Origin: an uncultured Clostridia bacterium
GTDB taxonomy: Bacteria; Bacillota; Clostridia; Lachnospirales; Anaerotignaceae
Direction of reading: 5' to 3'
Length of the DNA stretch: 46,311 nt
NCBI GenBank assembly: GCA_910586765.1
Contig: CAJUJJ010000020.1
Location: forward strand, 1 to 46,311
Of the stretch, positions 26,028 through 34,975 are shown in pieces. The notes beneath the pieces were generated by a model that searched no databases, was not told where the DNA came from, and worked only from the letters and a program-made list of their open reading frames with translations. Each line of letters starts with the position of its first letter. Positions within the stretch are counted from its first letter, which is position 1. Made by a program: the position numbers and the translations under genes.

Positions 26028-28385
26028 TTATGCTATTTTTGACATTTCATATGTAATTTCTTCTCCAACAATACGCAATTTTAATATACTAAAATCAGTA
26101 TTTACACTACCGTCTTCTAAAAACAAGTCTGGTAAATTAATATAATTGATACCATCTTTTATATTTGCCCAGCCCTGCTGCCCTGAAGCAGACACAACAA
26201 ATATTGTTTTTCCTTGTTCTTCCAGTTCTGACAATACACTGCCAAACAGCATTGTTTCTAAAATATCTTCAAATACAGAAGGTGTTTTATCCATAACAAT
26301 TACAACTGCTTGATTTCCTGCTTGTACAATATCATTCTGGAATGAAATCCATTGTGCTGGATTTGTTACTCGAAATCCTCCCTGTGCTGCTGTCATCATT
26401 ACAACACTAACGCCATTTTTATTTTGGAATTGATATTCTCCATTCCATTGCACTGCGTCAATGCTTGGTGTAATGTCTGTTTTGCCCCCATAAATAGCAA
26501 AATTGACATTACTTTCTACTGCATTTTTTACTTTTGATTGTTCTGTTGTATATACTTCTGGTTCTGCTGTTGCTGATGTTACTTTTCCTACAATATTGAC
26601 ATATGTTGCACCATCTTCTACATACTGCACTTGCTGCTGATGACTGTCATTTAATTTTGTTGGTTCTGGTGTCCAAGGGAGTTCTGTTCCTTCTTCTGGT
26701 TGTTCCCATATTACTACAGGTACAGCACAACTTATATTTCCTCCTACACTTGCTGTAACATATCCTTTTGCTGGTGTAGCATTTGCTGTAAAAATACCAT
26801 TTTCATCTATATTACCTATTTCACCAGAAATTGCATATTGCACACCATTAGAAACAACTGCTGTATATCCATCTGTACTTGTTCCTTCTATATGTAGTGT
26901 AGTATTTTCATTTGGCAATAAATAAATTTCTTTTGGTTCTATTTCAATAGAAGCTAAATTCATTGCTTTCAATGTTGTTGTAGCTGTTTTATCTTGATAT
27001 GTCATTTTAATTTGTATATCACCTGCTGTTGTTGGTGTAAAATAATTTCCATTAAATACGCCTTCTCCTTGTTCCAGTGAATACACAATTTGACTTTCAT
27101 CTAATGCAACATTATGAAAATATTCATCATATCCTTTTGGAGATAATGTTACAGTATCATTCAGAAATACTCTTTCTTCACTACTTTTTAATTCAATTTG
27201 TGACAAATCGCTTACTGGTGCATTATTGAATACACCTAAGCCATTCATAATTTTTCTTTGTGTTCCTTCAGAAACTGTATTTTTGACTTCTGTATTTTGT
27301 TTTTCTGTTGTTTTTGCCACCATAGTAGAAGAACCGCCACCATCAAAGTGCATAGCATTATAAGCACCATATTCTCTCATAAGCCAAACCATTTCCTCAT
27401 TTGTTGCACCAATACTATCGCCTCTACCATCTACTACCATCAATATCAATGTAGAATTATCTTGTGTAATACCCAATGCTGTTCTTGGTTGTCTGCCTTT
27501 TATAAGAAGTCCTGCATCTTCTGGTTTTTCTCCATCAACCAATATTCTACCTATACCACTAATTGCTGTCTGTATGGTATTTAAGTCTAATGTTGCTCTA
27601 ATATCTAATCGTGTTGTTTGTCCCTCTACAAAATATTCCCACAAATCATTGTAGTATTCTCCGCTTATAATAATCAAATAACCATCTTCTGGTGTGTTAA
27701 CTGTTTCTCCTTTTTGAGAAATTGCAGTAATCGTATCATTTTGCACTGTAAATTTTACTAAATCTGCAAAACGTGCATCTAAATCTGCTGTAGATGCTGC
27801 TGCATTTTTATCAAAATAAATAGGATATTTCATTTCCGTAATTTTATTAAAAGAAGCAAGCTCTAAATGACCATACTCTCCAGCATAAAAGTCAGCCTGT
27901 ATTCTAAAAAAATCTATAAAAGGATTGCCTTCTTTATCTATAAAAAAAGTAGAATATTCATTTTTGTCTAAATTTCTATCTGTTCCTGCTGAAATGATAT
28001 TCCCATCTCTTACTACAGGACCAAATGATGCAGAATATTCGCCTTTCATACCAAAAAAGTCACCATTTACTGCTGCTACTGCTCCTGTATCTTCTACCAT
28101 TTTCAAAAGTGTTTCTTTTAAACCATATTCTGTTTGTGACTCCAATGGCTGAAATGCCAAATTAGGGTCATTCAAATCTATTTTTAAAACGTGAATATCC
28201 TGCCAACCTTCTGCTGTTAATCTATGATTTTTTTCATATGTAACCCCTTTTGTAACAATTTCTGTACTAATTTGGTCATGTAATATTTCTGCTGCAAATG
28301 CTTGTACACTACATACAGAACATAACATACTGCCTACTAGTATTACACTGATTATCTTTTTCATGAAAAAATGCTTTTTTCTCAT
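26028..28385 (-). CDS. Secreted phosphodiester glycosidase-like (NAGPA) protein
   Basis: The 785-residue exported protein has a signal peptide (about 1-32, ending VQAFAA). An NAGPA-type phosphodiester glycosidase domain follows (about 40-380), with VNGDFFGMKG, PRTALGITQDNSTLILMVVDG and the signature MHFDGGGSSTMVA. Then come two Ig-like repeats (about 390-590) and a C-terminal domain of about 170 residues I do not recognise. The family cleaves or remodels sugar-phosphate linkages in surface glycans. The ATG at 28385 has GAGGAGGAG upstream. It leads the polymer gene series. Confidence 0.87.
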   Translation of the reverse strand: MRKKHFFMKKIISVILVGSMLCSVCSVQAFAAEILHDQISTEIVTKGVTYEKNHRLTAEGWQDIHVLKIDLNDPNLAFQPLESQTEYGLKETLLKMVEDTGAVAAVNGDFFGMKGEYSASFGPVVRDGNIISAGTDRNLDKNEYSTFFIDKEGNPFIDFFRIQADFYAGEYGHLELASFNKITEMKYPIYFDKNAAASTADLDARFADLVKFTVQNDTITAISQKGETVNTPEDGYLIIISGEYYNDLWEYFVEGQTTRLDIRATLDLNTIQTAISGIGRILVDGEKPEDAGLLIKGRQPRTALGITQDNSTLILMVVDGRGDSIGATNEEMVWLMREYGAYNAMHFDGGGSSTMVAKTTEKQNTEVKNTVSEGTQRKIMNGLGVFNNAPVSDLSQIELKSSEERVFLNDTVTLSPKGYDEYFHNVALDESQIVYSLEQGEGVFNGNYFTPTTAGDIQIKMTYQDKTATTTLKAMNLASIEIEPKEIYLLPNENTTLHIEGTSTDGYTAVVSNGVQYAISGEIGNIDENGIFTANATPAKGYVTASVGGNISCAVPVVIWEQPEEGTELPWTPEPTKLNDSHQQQVQYVEDGATYVNIVGKVTSATAEPEVYTTEQSKVKNAVESNVNFAIYGGKTDITPSIDAVQWNGEYQFQNKNGVSVVMMTAAQGGFRVTNPAQWISFQNDIVQAGNQAVVIVMDKTPSVFEDILETMLFGSVLSELEEQGKTIFVVSASGQQGWANIKDGINYINLPDLFLEDGSVNTDFSILKLRIVGEEITYEMSKIA

Positions 28386-28507
28386 GTGATTACTCCTCCT
28401 CGTTGTCATTTCTTTCTACAAAAATTTATCTGGCAGTCATTGTAACATAATTTTTACATTTTTTCATCTATATTCATAAAACTTTAATAAAATTGTAATA
28501 ATTACCA

Positions 28508-28545
28508 ATCAAAAAAGCATCAAGAATAATACTTCTCAACGCTTT
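28508..28545 (-). terminator. Terminator of the DUF4364 gene
   Basis: On the minus strand, GCGTTGAGAA pairs imperfectly with TTCTTGATGC and is followed by TTTTTT. Confidence 0.55.
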
Positions 28546-28550
28546 TATTG

Positions 28551-29093
28551 TTATTTTTCATCACCTATGAGTATATTTAATATTGTGCCATACAAACGAC
28601 TTGCATTATTTTTCCAATTATTACAAATAATTTGCGCCTGCTGCTGTGTTGCCACTGGTACATTGATTTCCATAATATTTGTACCATCGCTATCATTCAA
28701 ACCGCACTTTACAATATAATCATAATCATTATTATGTTCTGTATAATATTTTGCTGTCACTTCTGACTCTGTATGTATTCTTTTTTTATTTTGCTGTACA
28801 TAAATGTCAATTTCATTTTTAATTTTTTCTGGAATATGTGATATAAAATAACTTATCATTCCCTTTCCATCTTTTGTTAATGTGTAGCGAGTATGATTTT
28901 TATTTTTATTTTTTTCCAACAAATGTGCTTCTACTAATTCTGAAAGATACTGTTGTACAGAAAAATAATCCATATAATTTTTTTCTAATGAAAATTGACA
29001 AATTTCACTATTAGAAAGAGGAAAACCTATTTTTTCAATGAAATACAGCAATATCAGTTTACTTTCAGCCAAACGGCTAATAGAATAATCCAT
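28551..29093 (-). CDS. DUF4364-family winged-helix protein
   Basis: The 180-residue protein belongs to the clostridial DUF4364 family. Residues 5-80 look like a winged-helix DNA-binding domain: ISRLAESKLILLYFIEKIG, then a recognition-helix stretch YFSVQQYLSELVEA and the wing RYTLTKDGKGMI. The C-terminal half is a mixed domain of unknown role. It is probably a transcription regulator with unknown targets. AAAAGGTGGTG precedes the ATG, and it is a single-gene unit with its own terminator. Confidence 0.82.
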   Translation of the reverse strand: MDYSISRLAESKLILLYFIEKIGFPLSNSEICQFSLEKNYMDYFSVQQYLSELVEAHLLEKNKNKNHTRYTLTKDGKGMISYFISHIPEKIKNEIDIYVQQNKKRIHTESEVTAKYYTEHNNDYDYIVKCGLNDSDGTNIMEINVPVATQQQAQIICNNWKNNASRLYGTILNILIGDEK

Positions 29094-29201
29094 TTGTTGT
29101 CACCACCTTTTAACATAGAAATCATACCATTAGTATATACTAAAAAGTAAATAGAAACAACTGTTTTATTATCTTCACTGTTATATTGTGTATCATTATA
29201 A

Positions 29202-30125
29202 CTATTTTATATATTTTTTTCCTTGAAAAGCATTTCTTTGCTTTAATGTTTTATGTATGGTATTTAATACCAATCTTTTATTTTTACTCCACAAAGGAGC
29301 AATTAAATTTTTTTCATCTCCATCTCCTGTCAATCTGTGTATTACAATATCTGGTCGCATATACTCTATACAATCACAAACAATATCCACATAGTTTTCT
29401 AAACAAAGTGTTTCAAAATTCCCTTCTTTGTAATATTGTGCTAAATCGCTATCACTCAGCACGTGGAGCAACTGCAACTTCACTCCATTCACATCAAACT
29501 GATTGATATACTGTATTGTATCAATCATATCTTTTTTGGTTTCATGAGGCAATCCCAATATTACATGAACTACAACATCTATATTTCTTTTACTTAATTC
29601 TCGTACTGCTCTTTCAAAAACATCATTTTGATAGCCCCTTCTTATCAATTCTATAGAGCTTTGCTTTATTGTCTGCAATCCTAATTCTACACAAACATCT
29701 GTTTTATTACTCATTTCACTTAAAAGACAAATCACATCTTCTTCCAAACAATCAGGGCGTGTTGCAATAGAAATTCCTACAATATCATCACAACAAATTG
29801 CTTGTTCATAAAGTTGCTTTAACACTGTTACTGGTGCATAGGTATTTGTAAATGCTTGAAAATAAGCAATATAGCAGGGAGATTGTCCCTGCCATTTTTT
29901 TTGCTTTTTACCATATGCTATTTGTTCTATTATGCTATTTCCCTTTGCTGCAAAATCTCCAGAGCCCTTTTTACTGCAAAATATGCAACCTCTTGTATCT
30001 AATGTTCCATCTCTATTGGGACAGGTAAATCCTGCATCTAGCGAAATTTTTACTGTCTTTTTGCCAAATTTTTGCCTATAATAATTATTTAAACTATAAT
30101 ATGGTATTCCATCACTATAAATCAT
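29202..30125 (-). CDS. Radical SAM protein, TIGR01212 (YhcC) family
   Basis: The 307-residue protein carries the radical SAM iron-sulfur cluster motif in CPNRDGTLDTRGCIFCSKKG, with cysteines spaced as in the TIGR01212/YhcC family. Further family marks are QAFTNTYAPV, ISIATRPDCL, ELGLQTI and HVILGLPHETKKDM. The substrate is not known to me. The ATG at 30125 overlaps the stop of the preceding small gene as ATGA, so a longer frame reaching 30206 is not needed. Translational coupling suggests the two proteins are made together. Confidence 0.9.
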   Translation of the reverse strand: MIYSDGIPYYSLNNYYRQKFGKKTVKISLDAGFTCPNRDGTLDTRGCIFCSKKGSGDFAAKGNSIIEQIAYGKKQKKWQGQSPCYIAYFQAFTNTYAPVTVLKQLYEQAICCDDIVGISIATRPDCLEEDVICLLSEMSNKTDVCVELGLQTIKQSSIELIRRGYQNDVFERAVRELSKRNIDVVVHVILGLPHETKKDMIDTIQYINQFDVNGVKLQLLHVLSDSDLAQYYKEGNFETLCLENYVDIVCDCIEYMRPDIVIHRLTGDGDEKNLIAPLWSKNKRLVLNTIHKTLKQRNAFQGKKYIK

Positions 30126-30550
30126 AATTGCTCCATTCTTTTTTGTTTTAAAACAACACGATTTTTTTTGCGAAGTGCTTCGCAATTTTGTACAATATTG
30201 TCCCATTGCTCTTTATCAGATATGGTATACAAAAGCAATATAAAATCATTTTTACAGCTTTGTATAAAGTCTTTTCTGAAATTTTCCATTTTTTCTATGT
30301 TTTCTGAATTACAAGAAGACATAAAAAGTTCGAAACTTTCATCTGTCAGTGCAAAAGGAATACAATGTTCTAATTTATTTAATATTTGAGAAATTGTTTC
30401 ACCATTGGGACAATTTAATTCATTTAAAAAAGTAAAAAATGCTTCATTATTTATAAAAGTAATATTTTCTATTTTTTGTTTTACTTCATCTAATGTTTTT
30501 TTCACAATACAAAGATTTTGTATCATTTCTGCTTCTGTAATAGTATACAC
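30122..30550 (-). CDS. Hypothetical protein coupled to the radical SAM gene
   Basis: This 142-residue, mostly helical, soluble protein has no family I recognise. I chose the GTG at 30550, because AAGGGG lies 8 nt before it; an upstream ATG at 30658 would add 36 hydrophobic residues with no ribosome site. It has few marked motifs, a Cys pair (LNCPNG and SSCNSE regions) and a Lys/Arg-rich end. Its stop overlaps the next start as ATGA, so it may be a partner of the TIGR01212 protein. Confidence 0.6.
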   Translation of the reverse strand: MYTITEAEMIQNLCIVKKTLDEVKQKIENITFINNEAFFTFLNELNCPNGETISQILNKLEHCIPFALTDESFELFMSSCNSENIEKMENFRKDFIQSCKNDFILLLYTISDKEQWDNIVQNCEALRKKNRVVLKQKRMEQL

Positions 30551-30671
30551 TGTTTTGACCCCTTTCATAGTATAAGTCAAAATGTACTTTAATAACACAA
30601 TTTCATGATGATTAATATGTGACATTTTAAAAAGATTTATGAAAAAAATTTTTTCCAAATTAATCTGTTAT

Positions 30672-31757
30672 TTATTCTATCAATTCCCTCAACTGCTCAA
30701 GCAATGCTGTATTATGTTCTGGCATACGAATACAAAAACGTAAAAAGGTATCGTCTAAAAATGCAAATGAAGACGCATCTCTTACCAGCAATTTTTTTTG
30801 TATGAGCTTTTCAAATATCTGATGTGAATTGATTGCATTTGTTTTCAGTTTCATCAATATAAAATTAGAACTGGAATGATACACTTTCATATTTTGAAAC
30901 TGTTTTAACTGTTCTATACAACGTTTTCTTTCTGTAGAGATAAGTGTTTTTGTTTTTTGTATAAATTCTTTGTCTGAAAAAAGCAATTCTCCTGCAAAAG
31001 CTGCAACACTATTGACACTCCAAGGGTCTTGATTTTTTTTGAGTGTTTCCAAAAACACATTATTGCTTGAAATGCCATAGCCCAAACGCATACCTGGTGC
31101 TGCAAAAAATTTTGATACACCTCTAATCACAAATAAATTATCAAATTTTTTAGCGAGAGGAATGGCACAGCACTCCTCTAAATTATCGCAAAACTCCATA
31201 TATGTTTCATCTATCATAACAGAAATATTATTTTGTTTACAATGTTGTAATATTTGTTCCAATTGTATTTTTGTAACAATCGTTCCTGTAGGATTATTCG
31301 GATTGCACAATACCAAAAGTCCAATATCTGATGTCAGTGCAGCAATTAATTTTGACACATTTAAACAAAACTGTTCTTTTTCTTCTAATGCAAAATAACG
31401 ATATTCACTACCACAAAGCGTTACTTCTCTTTCATACTCTGAATAAGCAGGTGCTACAATTAATGTTTGTTTTGCCTGTGCTATTTTAATAAATGTAGAA
31501 ATCAATTCTGTAGAACCATTCCCTACTACAATATGTTCTGCCTCTGCACCTGTATAATTACTGATTGCTTTACGCAATGCTGCATAATTTTTATCAGGAT
31601 AAACACAAATAATATCCAAATTTTTTGTCAAACGCTGTTTTACACTATCAGGAAAGCCTAAAGGATTGATATTTCCGCTAAAGTCTACAATTTCATTTTT
31701 TGGTATATGATATTTATTTTGTATGGCATCTAAATCTCCGCCGTGTTGGTGCATCAT
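30672..31757 (-). CDS. cobD: Threonine-phosphate decarboxylase-like aminotransferase (CobD type)
   Basis: This is a PLP-dependent fold type I enzyme of 361 residues. The opening HGGDLDAIQNKYHIPKNEIV plus DFSGNINPLGFP is typical of CobD, which makes aminopropanol phosphate for cobamides. PLP-site marks are CNPNNPTG (151-158), MIDETYMEF (181-189) and the Schiff-base lysine in VSKFFAAPGMRLGYG (Lys216). Histidinol-phosphate aminotransferase is the main alternative. No other cobamide gene is in the window. GAAGGA lies before the ATG. Confidence 0.82.
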   Translation of the reverse strand: MMHQHGGDLDAIQNKYHIPKNEIVDFSGNINPLGFPDSVKQRLTKNLDIICVYPDKNYAALRKAISNYTGAEAEHIVVGNGSTELISTFIKIAQAKQTLIVAPAYSEYEREVTLCGSEYRYFALEEKEQFCLNVSKLIAALTSDIGLLVLCNPNNPTGTIVTKIQLEQILQHCKQNNISVMIDETYMEFCDNLEECCAIPLAKKFDNLFVIRGVSKFFAAPGMRLGYGISSNNVFLETLKKNQDPWSVNSVAAFAGELLFSDKEFIQKTKTLISTERKRCIEQLKQFQNMKVYHSSSNFILMKLKTNAINSHQIFEKLIQKKLLVRDASSFAFLDDTFLRFCIRMPEHNTALLEQLRELIE

Positions 31758-31783
31758 ATTATATTCCTTCTTTCTTAATAAAA

Positions 31784-33340
31784 TTAATCAATATCAAATG
31801 GATTTACTTTCATAATACTACTCTGTTTTCTCAAACGAGGATATAGTATAAATGGAATTTGCTTTTGCTTTGGCAAAAATTCTAATTTTAATTGTCTGTT
31901 TTTATCTTTGTCTGGTGTAAAATAGAGGACATCTCCCGCAGAAAATGAAGAAGGCAAAAAAGGAGAAGGTTCTTGGCTTTTATGTTTTAAAGGGCTGCCC
32001 TGAAAGAGAGGAAAGCTATTTTTATGCTGTGCTGTAATGCTGTAGGTAAAAACATCTGTTAAGTCAAATATAGAACAAATTTCGCTACATATATCATATA
32101 AAGAAGAAGTATCTAACACCTCCATTATCTTCCAATAGTCTGGGTGCTTTACAATAGTAATTTTAATTGGACACACAAGTGTGTTAATATTGATACCTTG
32201 TTGCTGTACTGTCCTTTCAAATAAATTTAATTCAGAATGTTGTATAATCGCATCTACTATTTGATAAAAATCTATATGAACTGGCAAAGGCTGTTTTTTT
32301 CCTTTTTTGCCTAAAACGGTTTCTCCTATAGGTGTTAAGTCATATACGGAACAAGGAGAATACAATTCCGCTTGTAAAGGGCATTTTGCCACAGTTAAAT
32401 TAGAGATACGATTAAATATAGGAATAAAATAAAATGGTAAATAATATGTTGGTTGTATTATTTGCAAAAAATCTCCTAAAGGCGTTAAAAACCATTTATC
32501 TAAAAGAATACCCATATAGAAAAAAGAAGAAGCGATTGCAGATTGTTCTTCCGAAAAATCTTCTAACGAAGGTACTTCCCATATCTCCGAAATATCAATA
32601 TCAATACATTCATAAAGTTTTATAAAAATATCTTCTGTATCCATATTATTTTGCAAAAAACTATAAAACATATCATAGTGAAAACAACCTTGTTCTGCAC
32701 CAATTGCTTCTGCCATTTCATAACACGCCATATTAATCACAAAATGAATAATATAATCTAATATTTGTTTTGTTTCTTTTTTTAGTACATACTTTGCACT
32801 CTCATCTGTTTGAACACGTATGGTATGTATAGAGGGCAAAGGTTTTAAAAATTCCATAGTATGCAAAAGCTGTGTCAAATAATGCAAATACTCTTTTTCA
32901 TTTCTTGAAATTTTTTGTAATAAGTTGTTTTCATCTTTCTCTAAAAAATTGCCGTCTTCTGTCATTTCACAATCAGGTTCGCAATAGTCCAATATGATTT
33001 TTAAATCCTCTATAAAAGGGTGTTTTTCCAGAGAATACTCAAGAAGTTTATATTGAAATTTTGGCATATCTTTTTGTGTTTTATCTAAAGTCATTTTGTA
33101 AGCATATACATTGTCTTTTGAAAATTTTTTTGAAAAATCTATGCGAAAAGCCACAGAAGGAGATAAATTCGTTTCTGGAATGAGTGCAGAAACATACCAT
33201 CTATGGAAGAAGTTCGGTGCAAATTCTAACAATGTTGACTGCACTTCTTTATCCATTCGATTATATACTTCAAAAAAACTCTTACTAAAAAATTCTAAAA
33301 GCTTTTTATGCTTTTTTTCTAAATCTGAACAATTTGTCAT
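31784..33340 (-). CDS. Large hypothetical protein (518 residues)
   Basis: I do not recognise this protein. It is soluble, acidic, and has no signal peptide or membrane helix. The first 350 residues are mainly helical with several aromatic-rich stretches. The last 120 residues (from about PIKITIVKHPDYWKIMEV to GDVLYFTPDKDKNRQL) loosely recall the IS1096/pRiA4b ORF-3-like fold often found at the end of such proteins, but this is a weak impression. AGGAG stands at good spacing before the ATG. It lies 26 nt upstream of cobD, so the two may share a transcript. Confidence 0.7.
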   Translation of the reverse strand: MTNCSDLEKKHKKLLEFFSKSFFEVYNRMDKEVQSTLLEFAPNFFHRWYVSALIPETNLSPSVAFRIDFSKKFSKDNVYAYKMTLDKTQKDMPKFQYKLLEYSLEKHPFIEDLKIILDYCEPDCEMTEDGNFLEKDENNLLQKISRNEKEYLHYLTQLLHTMEFLKPLPSIHTIRVQTDESAKYVLKKETKQILDYIIHFVINMACYEMAEAIGAEQGCFHYDMFYSFLQNNMDTEDIFIKLYECIDIDISEIWEVPSLEDFSEEQSAIASSFFYMGILLDKWFLTPLGDFLQIIQPTYYLPFYFIPIFNRISNLTVAKCPLQAELYSPCSVYDLTPIGETVLGKKGKKQPLPVHIDFYQIVDAIIQHSELNLFERTVQQQGININTLVCPIKITIVKHPDYWKIMEVLDTSSLYDICSEICSIFDLTDVFTYSITAQHKNSFPLFQGSPLKHKSQEPSPFLPSSFSAGDVLYFTPDKDKNRQLKLEFLPKQKQIPFILYPRLRKQSSIMKVNPFDID

Positions 33341-33604
33341 AATAATTCTCCTGTTCTGTTAATGAAGCGTGACAATTATAATTTATAGTTTCTTATTTGT
33401 AGTATTATAACAAAAAAATAGTCTTTTTGAAAGAAAAGAGTGAAAAAAATATAAATTTGTGAAATTTTGTAAATAAGGAAATAAATTCCTTACTATTTTT
33501 GACATCACGCAATAACGTAATAAAGTATTGTAAACTCTTTTTTGTTCTATATCCTTCTATCATTCCATAAAGTAATAAAGAATGAAATAAAAGGAGAGAG
33601 AACA

Positions 33605-34240
33605 ATGAAAAAAGCAATTTGTGCTTTATGTATCGCTTGTTTATCCATTACATTTGCTGGCTGCAATAAACTGACACAACAATCTCAAATGACAGAAATG
33701 GAAAAAATACAAAAACAGCTTAATGAAATGGAAAATTATCAATGTACTGCTACAATGGAACGTTATTCCAACAAAGGCAATGATACATACGAAACAAATC
33801 AATATTTTAAATCCACAGGACAATATCGTCTTGAAATTACTGCACCTGAAACAGTAGCAGGAAATTATACCATATTTGATGGAGAAAAAATATGTCAGTT
33901 TAATCCAAGAGTATCCTCTAAAATTATAAAAGAAGTGCCACAAAATCAACAAAGAAATGAATTATTTTTAGGACAGTTTTTAAAAAATTATATGCAGTCT
34001 GAAGGGGTCAGCGTTGAAGCGGCTGCATTAGACGAAAGTCGTTGCACTGTTTTAGAAGCAGTCATTCCAGGAGGAAATAAATACACTGCAACAGAAAAAT
34101 TATGGGTGGACAATGAAACATTAAAGCCTGTACAATTTGTAATATACGATGCAGAAGGAAATGAAACATATCATTTGAGTTATCACACATTTGAATATGA
34201 TGCTGTACTAGATGAAAATTTATTTAAAATTACAGAATGA
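33605..34240 (+). CDS. LolA-like lipoprotein (GerS-type)
   Basis: The 211-residue exported lipoprotein has a signal peptide with the lipobox SITFAGC, so Cys19 is probably lipidated. The rest forms a LolA/LppX-like beta fold: ENYQCTATMERYSNKGNDTY, GQYRLEITAPE, FDGEKICQFNPR, LWVDNETLKPVQF. Relatives in spore-forming clostridia include GerS, needed for spore germination, and sigma-factor-linked outer proteins. Which role applies here is unknown. AAGGAGAGA precedes the ATG at 33605. An upstream in-frame start has no ribosome site. Confidence 0.8.
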   Translation: MKKAICALCIACLSITFAGCNKLTQQSQMTEMEKIQKQLNEMENYQCTATMERYSNKGNDTYETNQYFKSTGQYRLEITAPETVAGNYTIFDGEKICQFNPRVSSKIIKEVPQNQQRNELFLGQFLKNYMQSEGVSVEAAALDESRCTVLEAVIPGGNKYTATEKLWVDNETLKPVQFVIYDAEGNETYHLSYHTFEYDAVLDENLFKITE

Positions 34241-34278
34241 GTAAATGATACCTTACTACCCTTTTTAAATATAAGAGG

Positions 34279-34410
34279 TATAATATCATCGTCTGCTGGA
34301 AATACTTTTACTAAACCGAAAAGCAGGCGGTGAAGTACATATTAAAAAAATTAAATATTGTGAGAACGCCTGACGGCTCGGTAATCCAAGCCAGAAACAG
34401 CGGAGAGTGA
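34279..34410 (+). promoter_or_regulatory. Promoter and structured leader of mazF
   Basis: A TATAAT box (34279-34284) predicts a transcript start near 34290. From there CGTCTGCT (34290-34297) can pair with AGCAGGCG (34322-34329), while CAGGCG within the latter can instead pair with CGCCTG (34367-34372). A third stem joins GGCT (34375-34378) to AGCC (34389-34392). The mutually exclusive first two stems look like a switching leader. I match it to no riboswitch class I know. No good -35 box is visible. Confidence 0.45.
34330..34410 (+). CDS. Possible 26-codon ORF before mazF
   Basis: A GTG-started frame of 26 codons ends with TGA 6 nt before the mazF start. It begins VKYILKKLNIVRTPDG and has no family I know. 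It is far shorter than a MazE antitoxin. Its ribosome site is weak (GCAGGCG). It could be a leader peptide, an antitoxin remnant or chance; it overlaps the predicted RNA stems. Confidence 0.3.
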   Translation: MKYILKKLNIVRTPDGSVIQARNSGE

Positions 34411-34416
34411 GCCAAA

Positions 34417-34761
34417 TTGATTGTAAGAAGAGGAGACATTTATTATGCAGATTTAAGCCCAGTAGTAGGCAGCGAACAGGGAGGAATACGACCTGTATTA
34501 ATTGTACAAAATGATACTGGAAACAAATACAGTCCTACTGTAATCTGTTCTGCTATTACATCACAAATCAACAAGGCAAAATTGCCTACACACATAGAAT
34601 TATCTACACAAGATTATGCTCTAGCAAAAGACTCTGTTATATTATTAGAACAAATCAGAACGATAGACAAAAGAAGACTTCGTGAGAAAGTTTGTCATTT
34701 AGATGGTATGGTAATGCAGAGAATAAACAGAGCATTATTAATTAGTTTAGGTTTATGTTGA
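34417..34761 (+). CDS. mazF: MazF/NdoA-type endoribonuclease toxin
   Basis: MazF cleaves mRNA at short sequences and slows growth. The 114-residue protein is close to Bacillus NdoA: VRRGDIYYADLSPVVGSEQGG, RPVLIVQNDTGN, the SAITSQINKAKLPTH strand, and VILLEQIRTIDKRRL are all conserved. The start is TTG, with GGAGAG about 10 nt upstream. In Bacilli it follows the antitoxin gene ndoAI and alr; here neither precedes it, only a structured leader and a tiny frame. A strong terminator follows. Confidence 0.92.
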   Translation: MIVRRGDIYYADLSPVVGSEQGGIRPVLIVQNDTGNKYSPTVICSAITSQINKAKLPTHIELSTQDYALAKDSVILLEQIRTIDKRRLREKVCHLDGMVMQRINRALLISLGLC

Positions 34762-34790
34762 AAATTTTTATTTCTAAACACTATCATAAG

Positions 34791-34833
34791 GGCTGTGCTA
34801 GAAAATATAACATTACTAGCACAGTCTTTTTTT
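34791..34833 (+). terminator. mazF terminator
   Basis: GGCTGTGCTAG pairs with CTAGCACAGTC (one G-U pair) around a 14-nt loop, followed by seven T residues. Confidence 0.9.
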
Positions 34834-34975
34834 ATGACACATTATAAAGTTTATTTTTTACTTTCATTTACAGCACAAAATATTTGTGGTATATTTTATT
34901 TATAATGTGATTAAAAAATTTATCACATAAAACATTTATTAAATTTTATTGTTTTTTTAAGGGAGGAATTTAAAA

